A DNA stretch of 36,276 nt from Bacillota bacterium (GTDB taxonomy: Bacteria > Bacillota > UBA4882 > UBA8346): the NCBI GenBank assembly GCA_023429995.1, contig JAEZCE010000060.1, positions 1 to 36,276 of the forward strand, written 5' to 3'. A model generated the notes under the pieces. That model worked only from the letters and a program-made list of their open reading frames with translations. It did no database searches and was not told where the DNA came from. Position numbers and translations under genes: made by a program. Below, one piece after another: positions 32,689 through 36,276 of this stretch; position 1 is the stretch's first letter, and every line of letters starts with the position of its first letter.

Positions 32689-32902
32689 TTTACAAAATCA
32701 TTTTAAAAATCTTCACTGGAGTTGTGGAGATTTGCACTCCGGGAGATAAAATTTATAAAACCGTTTTGAAAAGCTTCACTTCGGTTGCGCAAATTTATAC
32801 TCCCAGAGTGTTAATTTTAAAATGAGATTGAAAAGGCAATCGTAAAGGTATAAAAAGCCGCTTTTGAGATGAGGAATAGGTTTTCTTCAGTTTTAACTGC
32901 AA
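32689..32902. other. Intergenic region between convergent genes
   Basis: The stretch contains a diverged direct repeat (see 32694-32819) and a small GGAGT/ACTCC hairpin near 32718-32738 that could weakly terminate the HAD transcript. No gene is seen. Confidence 0.4.
32694..32819 (+). repeat. Two diverged 63-bp direct repeats
   Basis: A unit beginning AAAATCATTTTAAAAATCTT (32694) recurs at 32757 as AAAACCGTTTTGAAAAGCTT, and both run through CTTCACT, GTTG, ATTT and ACTCC before an AT-rich end. Roughly two thirds of positions agree by eye. It is an old tandem duplication of unknown role. Confidence 0.5.
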
Positions 32903-34093
32903 TTATGGTTTGGACGATATACCGGTATTCTTCGTTTTGAACTTTATCCATCCATCGCCCACCATCATGATGATGGCTTCCACAAAAAGCAACATAGCAA
33001 ACCATTGATAACCCCTTTGCGGAGACCCCCATTGGGTCGCTTTGCCAATCACAATGGGTCCAAAGAAAAAGCCGATACCCCAAAACAGATAATAGGCCCC
33101 GGTAATCGTACCTTTTAAAGAGTTGGGGACCACCTCATTTAAATAGGCCATGGAGGAAAGATAAAACACACCCAGGCCAAGACTGGTTACGCTCAGTAAA
33201 ATATTAATCCAGGCATGACCTAAATGGGGGAAAGACGTGATTCCGGCTGCAGCGATAATGAGACCGGCGATCATAAATTTTTTTCGTCCCAACCGGTCGG
33301 ATAACGAACCTGTTAATAATTGAGAGATGCTAATAGCGACATAAAATAACGTGAAGAAGAGACTTACATCCAGTTGTGTGAAATCTTTAAAGCGGATTAA
33401 AAAGGCGGGAATATTGGTAAGGAAAATTCCATAGCCTGCCCCGTAAAGAGTAATACCTGCCAAGGTTAAGCTCGAGTTTCTGTAAGCCATCAGAGATGCA
33501 ATATTTCGAATATTAAAAGATTGGGATTGGGTCATTCCTTTTCCGGTCTTATCTTCCACCATCCATAGAATGATTAAAGCCCCGGTTAGACAGGCTACGG
33601 CATAAAATAGAAAGGGCTGATTGCCTTGACAGATTCGTCCTAAAAGAATCCCCAGAATGGGTCCGATGGTTAGCCCTAAGTGGAGGATGGCATTATAGAC
33701 TCCCATTACCTTTCCTTTGGTGTGGGCATACTGAATCGATAATAGGGCGGGAGCTAAGGCCCAAATGGGAGCTTCACCCGCTCCTTGCAGGATGCGGCCT
33801 AAAAAATACAATACCGGGAGATTGGCAAGGTAATAGATGAGTCCGGTGAAAGCGCACAGCAGGTAACCACCGGTTAAAAAATATTTAAATCCCCAGCGGT
33901 CCGAAAAGCTGCCGATGGGCACCTGCAGAATGATGTAAGATAGGGCGAATGCCGAGGCCAAGTAGCCGACGGTTGCCGTCGAACCCGTCAAGGTCATGAT
34001 CTTTTGCGGTAGCAAGGCCATTATCATGCCCACTCCGAGCATCATCAGGAATACGGCCAGATTCAGGCCGATCAGTGTTCTTTTTTGATTCAT
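32903..34093 (-). CDS. Major facilitator superfamily transporter
   Basis: The 396-aa membrane protein has twelve predicted helices and the MFS loop motif in both halves ('SFSDRWGFKYFLTGGYLLCA' between helices 2-3 and 'SLSDRLGRKKFMIAGLIIAA' between 8-9). 'GRILQGAGEAPIWALAPALL' lies in helix 4. It resembles drug/metabolite efflux carriers more than sugar importers, but the substrate is not determinable. AGGAG precedes the ATG. The metallo-hydrolase gene ends 25 nt upstream. Confidence 0.9.
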   Translation of the reverse strand: MNQKRTLIGLNLAVFLMMLGVGMIMALLPQKIMTLTGSTATVGYLASAFALSYIILQVPIGSFSDRWGFKYFLTGGYLLCAFTGLIYYLANLPVLYFLGRILQGAGEAPIWALAPALLSIQYAHTKGKVMGVYNAILHLGLTIGPILGILLGRICQGNQPFLFYAVACLTGALIILWMVEDKTGKGMTQSQSFNIRNIASLMAYRNSSLTLAGITLYGAGYGIFLTNIPAFLIRFKDFTQLDVSLFFTLFYVAISISQLLTGSLSDRLGRKKFMIAGLIIAAAGITSFPHLGHAWINILLSVTSLGLGVFYLSSMAYLNEVVPNSLKGTITGAYYLFWGIGFFFGPIVIGKATQWGSPQRGYQWFAMLLFVEAIIMMVGDGWIKFKTKNTGISSKP

Positions 34094-34118
34094 GACACAC
34101 TCCTAGACATTCCATGCT

Positions 34119-34859
34119 CTATTCAAACTTTCTTCCTTCGATTGTCTTTTGCAAGATATCGTGGATTCGATGGATTTGTTTTTCAATGTCATTTCTTAAA
34201 ATGACTGCGCCGTGGCCGGGGACAATGATTTCCGGGTTAAGGTGAAGGATTCGCTCCAGGGATTGCTGCCATTGTTGCCAGTCACCACAGGCCCCCTCTG
34301 TTAAATTAGGAAAGTAACCGTTTACAATGCAATCCCCGCAGAATAAAACGCCGTCTGTTGGGATGTAAACTGAAATATTGGTAGGAGTATGGCCGGGAGT
34401 CTGAAGGACTTGAGCTTGAATTCCCCCCAAATCCAGTTCCATGTCATGAGTAATCCGTTTATTAGGGTTGATAGCTTTGGTCCCTTGAAATAAAAGTTCG
34501 CCTTCTCCCCGTTCTTTTCTAAAACTATCCGGTATGGTTTCATTAAAATCATCCATGGTTGCAATTAAATCCTCTTCTTGCCTGCTAATTTTGAAATGGC
34601 CGTAAATATCAATGCCTTTTTCGTGAAAGAAACAGTTGCCGCCGGTATGGTCAAAATGTTGTTCGGTATTAATTGCAATAAAATGATTATCGGGCCGAAC
34701 CGCCGTGGCGTAGCCGAAAATGGTTTGGGCCGAAAGGTAATTGGCCCCTGTATCGACAATTAGTGTTTGTTTTGCGCCGGTAATAAAACCGGCATTTACA
34801 GCCCAGGGTGGAATAAAAGCCAGGCCGGTTATGGCATAACAGTGTTCGGAATACTTCAT
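34119..34859 (-). CDS. Metallo-beta-lactamase-fold hydrolase with altered metal motif
   Basis: The 246-aa protein has the MBL pattern: 'TLIVDTGANYLSAQT', 'AINTEQHFDHTGGNCFFHEK', 'LQTPGHTPTNISVYIPTDGV', 'LFCGDCIVNGYFP' and 'VPGHGAVI'. The normal H-x-H-x-D-H reads E66-x-H68-x-D70-H71, so the first metal His is replaced by Glu. The rest of the metal sites (PGHT, GDC, PGHG) are intact, suggesting an active but modified dinuclear centre. The family ranges from thioesterases to lactonases, so no substrate is assigned. It is encoded with the MFS carrier, 25 nt apart. Confidence 0.88.
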   Translation of the reverse strand: MKYSEHCYAITGLAFIPPWAVNAGFITGAKQTLIVDTGANYLSAQTIFGYATAVRPDNHFIAINTEQHFDHTGGNCFFHEKGIDIYGHFKISRQEEDLIATMDDFNETIPDSFRKERGEGELLFQGTKAINPNKRITHDMELDLGGIQAQVLQTPGHTPTNISVYIPTDGVLFCGDCIVNGYFPNLTEGACGDWQQWQQSLERILHLNPEIIVPGHGAVILRNDIEKQIHRIHDILQKTIEGRKFE

Positions 34860-34886
34860 CCCATCCTCCCCCTTGTCGGAAAGTAA

Positions 34887-35534
34887 TTACAGATGAATAA
34901 GGTATTTAAATACCAGCCAAAAGTGGCAAAAGCTTCCGGCAATCACGAACAGATGAAAGATTTCATGGAACCCAAACCATTTGGCGTTTTTGAGGGGCCA
35001 TTTTAAAGCGTAAATCACGGCGCCGACACTGTAAAAAACCCCTCCGGCAATGAGCCACAGAATTCCGCCGAGGGGAACGTTTTTGGCCAGCGGCCAGAAA
35101 GCTACCACCACCAACCAGCCCATGAGCGCATAAATGGATGTGGAGAGCCAGCGGGGCGCTTTATAGAAAGTATGGAAGATAACACCCAAAAAGGCGCAGC
35201 CCCAAATCACCCCGAATAAGCTCCACCCCCAAGCGCCCCGCAAGGGAACCAGGCAAATTGGAGTATAAGTACCGGCTATCAAAATATAAATCATCATGTG
35301 GTCGATATTTTGCAGAATTTTTTGCCATTTTTCCGGCACCGGCAACATATGATAAAAAGCGCTGGCTGCATAGAGCAGGATCAGACTGGCGCCGAAAATG
35401 CTGAAGGAAACAACATGCCATGCGGTGCCGATTATGGCGGCATAGTATACCATTAGCGCCAGGCCGGCAATGGAAAGAAACATTCCAAAAAGATGGGTCA
35501 AGCCGCTGACCGGATCGCGCAGTTTCAGTTTCAT
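34887..35534 (-). CDS. Hemolysin III / PAQR-family membrane protein (TrhA/YqfA type)
   Basis: The 215-aa protein starts at the ATG at 35534, 5 nt behind GGAGG; a TTG at 35549 would contain that site. Seven hydrophobic helices are visible with the PAQR landmarks: 'DPVSGLTHLFGMFLSIAGLA' at the N-terminus, 'ASAFYHMLPVPEKW' and 'NIDHMMIYILIAGTYTPICL' in the middle, and 'WFGFHEIFHLFVIAGSFCHF' near the C-terminus. These His, Asp and Ser residues form a zinc site in the superfamily. Bacterial members are linked to membrane energetics or lipid homeostasis rather than true haemolysis. It follows the structured region at 35597-35852 on the same strand. Confidence 0.92.
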   Translation of the reverse strand: MKLKLRDPVSGLTHLFGMFLSIAGLALMVYYAAIIGTAWHVVSFSIFGASLILLYAASAFYHMLPVPEKWQKILQNIDHMMIYILIAGTYTPICLVPLRGAWGWSLFGVIWGCAFLGVIFHTFYKAPRWLSTSIYALMGWLVVVAFWPLAKNVPLGGILWLIAGGVFYSVGAVIYALKWPLKNAKWFGFHEIFHLFVIAGSFCHFWLVFKYLIHL

Positions 35535-35596
35535 TTTTTCCTCCGTCAAAATAGTTTTTTGGAAATGGATTCGATCTGCAAGTTATCTTGCTTTTT

Positions 35597-35852
35597 TTAG
35601 GCCCAAGATTAAACCCCGCCCTAAGCCATAATCTCCGCCGCGGGCGCGCGTCCAATAAGGACGCGAAAAGCCAATACGGCTAAGTATTAAAAAGCATTTC
35701 AAAGCCCAGTTCCACTGGGCTCCGTGATACTTCGAAGCCGATTTCAAAGTCAAAACAACAAAGATTAGCCGATCCCCGGAGGGGATTTAGAATTATTTAA
35801 ATTACCTAGCCGTGTGGGCGTGTTCATTGAACACGAATTAACCCGCGGCGGA
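35597..35852. ncRNA. Candidate large multibranched structured RNA (unassigned)
   Basis: Nested perfect inverted repeats: P1 35634-35644 with 35842-35852 (11 bp); hairpin 35647-35665 (7 bp, loop AATAA); P3 35676-35682 with 35807-35813 (7 bp); inside it 35682-35687 with 35727-35732 enclosing hairpin 35704-35720 (7 bp), and hairpin 35772-35786 (6 bp); then hairpin 35819-35835 (7 bp). A further TTAGG/CCTAA pair lies at 35597-35624. All pairs are mutually compatible except that base 35682 is shared. There is no reading frame. On the minus strand it would be transcribed towards the PAQR gene; the strand is not certain. Several large Firmicute RNAs (for instance the raiA motif) have similar size and complexity, but I cannot match a consensus by eye. 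Confidence 0.55.
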
Positions 35853-36055
35853 CAGAACAACTATTAGTATTTGTTGTTTCATCTTTATAACTCAACTTTC
35901 GCAAAGGAAAAAGCCGCAGAAAACAATTGATACGTAAGTATGGAAAAAAATAAAAAGATATATTGACAATCTCAGATCTTATCGCTTCAAAAAAAATAGA
36001 TACAAAAAGCTAACCACTTCATACGTTTAATGGAAGTGTTGTACTGGGGTTCAAG
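35853..36055. other. AT-rich spacer between two structured blocks
   Basis: No gene is seen. It holds an ACAAC/GTTGT hairpin near 35856-35878, a TTGACA at 35963-35968 without a convincing -10 downstream, and a small CACTTC/GAAGTG hairpin near 36015-36038. Confidence 0.3.
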
Positions 36056-36203
36056 CCCTCATTCTTGCTTTCTCCCGCCTTCGGGAGAAACGAAGGCCCT
36101 GTCAAGGCAGTCAAACTTCTTAAACCCTAAAAGGCTCCAGCGCACCGCAGTTCGTTTCTCCCGAGGGAGAAAGTGCGCCTCCATGGAGGCGAAGAATGAG
36201 GGG
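36056..36203. repeat. Nested palindromic element
   Basis: An outer pair CCCTCATTCTT (36056-36066) and AAGAATGAGGG (36192-36202) encloses hairpin 36069-36090 (9 bp, loop CCTT), hairpin 36155-36172 (TTTCTCC arms) and a perfect 16-bp palindrome 36176-36191. The first two hairpins share the same arm sequences, so they can also pair with each other. It resembles a mobile palindromic intergenic element rather than a gene. Confidence 0.6.
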
Positions 36204-36206
36204 TGG

Positions 36207-36266
36207 ACCAACATTTCAGCTAAATAGATAGGTGCATAATCCCGTTTGTCAACTTAGCTGGTTGGT
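36207..36266. repeat. Imperfect long inverted repeat at the window's right end
   Basis: ACCAAC (36207) and AGCTAA (36218) pair with TTAGCT (36254) and GTTGGT (36261), giving a 12-bp stem with an asymmetric 5/1 internal loop. It could be part of the palindromic element to its left or of a structure continuing past the window. Confidence 0.4.
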
Positions 36267-36276
36267 ATGATGTCTT

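Noticed and set aside
35597..35852. RNase P RNA, tmRNA or SRP RNA
   Set aside because: I could not find their hallmark sequences (for example the RNase P GAGGAAAGUCC block, or a tRNA-like end with a tag ORF) on either strand.
36030..36227. A 65-codon plus-strand frame in the palindromic block
   Set aside because: It lies across the hairpins, has no ribosome binding site, and its composition is dictated by the inverted repeats; such frames are typical false genes in palindromic intergenic elements.

Overview
The window reads as a chromosomal segment of a low-to-mid GC Firmicute: strong GGAGG-type ribosome binding sites, frequent TTG/GTG starts, a Bacillus/Clostridium-type PhoP/PhoR pair and a YesM/YesN-type sugar regulator. 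It also carries a beta-barrel porin-like protein (signal peptide, C-terminal Phe), and its PstS and sugar-binding proteins have signal-peptidase-I rather than lipoprotein-type signals. Together these suggest a diderm (outer-membrane) Firmicute such as the Limnochordia/Hydrogenispora side of the phylum. That placement is inference; no rRNA is present.

Layout. 1-635 is a gene-poor left end with a terminator and decayed coding fragments. 636-2342 is an exported beta-propeller-like protein of unknown role. 2565-2847 holds remnants of a nucleotidyltransferase gene pair. 2866-6302 (minus strand) is a tight five-gene cluster: PAP2 phosphatase, 57-aa zinc ribbon, PlsC-like acyltransferase, GNAT/FeeM-like N-acyltransferase, metallophosphoesterase. 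6460-18782 is a phosphate locus: pstS (minus), porin, small zinc ribbon, chemoreceptor, pstCAB, phoU, phoP, phoR, then pit and its DUF47 partner (minus). 19200-21194 encodes a DacF-type D,D-carboxypeptidase and a peptidoglycan-binding protein with a divergent L,D-transpeptidase-like domain. 21204-32688 is a plant-oligosaccharide locus: CUT1 ABC transporter (binding protein plus two permeases, no ATPase), YesM/YesN two-component system, GH42 and GH43 glycosidases and a HAD phosphatase. 32903-35534 (minus) holds an MFS transporter, a metallo-beta-lactamase-fold hydrolase and a hemolysin-III/PAQR protein. 35597-36276 has no credible gene but is densely packed with inverted repeats, including what looks like a large multibranched structured RNA.

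How it works together. Direct repeats of (C/T)TTAAT at 11-bp spacing, the geometry of Firmicute PhoP boxes, occur upstream of pstS, the porin and pstC. The porin and pstC promoters have the same internal layout (repeats at 0, +11 and +33, then a -10-like hexamer 10 nt later). A weaker 11-bp triplet precedes the PAP2-led cluster and a longer array precedes dacF. Under phosphate starvation the cell would be expected to raise outer-membrane phosphate entry (porin), periplasmic capture and import (PstSCAB), and possibly to remodel membrane lipids through the PAP2/phosphoesterase/two-acyltransferase cluster, which resembles in content the OlsA/OlsB ornithine-lipid and PlcP systems of Gram-negative bacteria. 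This lipid-remodelling hypothesis and the unassigned structured RNA at the right end are the two most interesting items.
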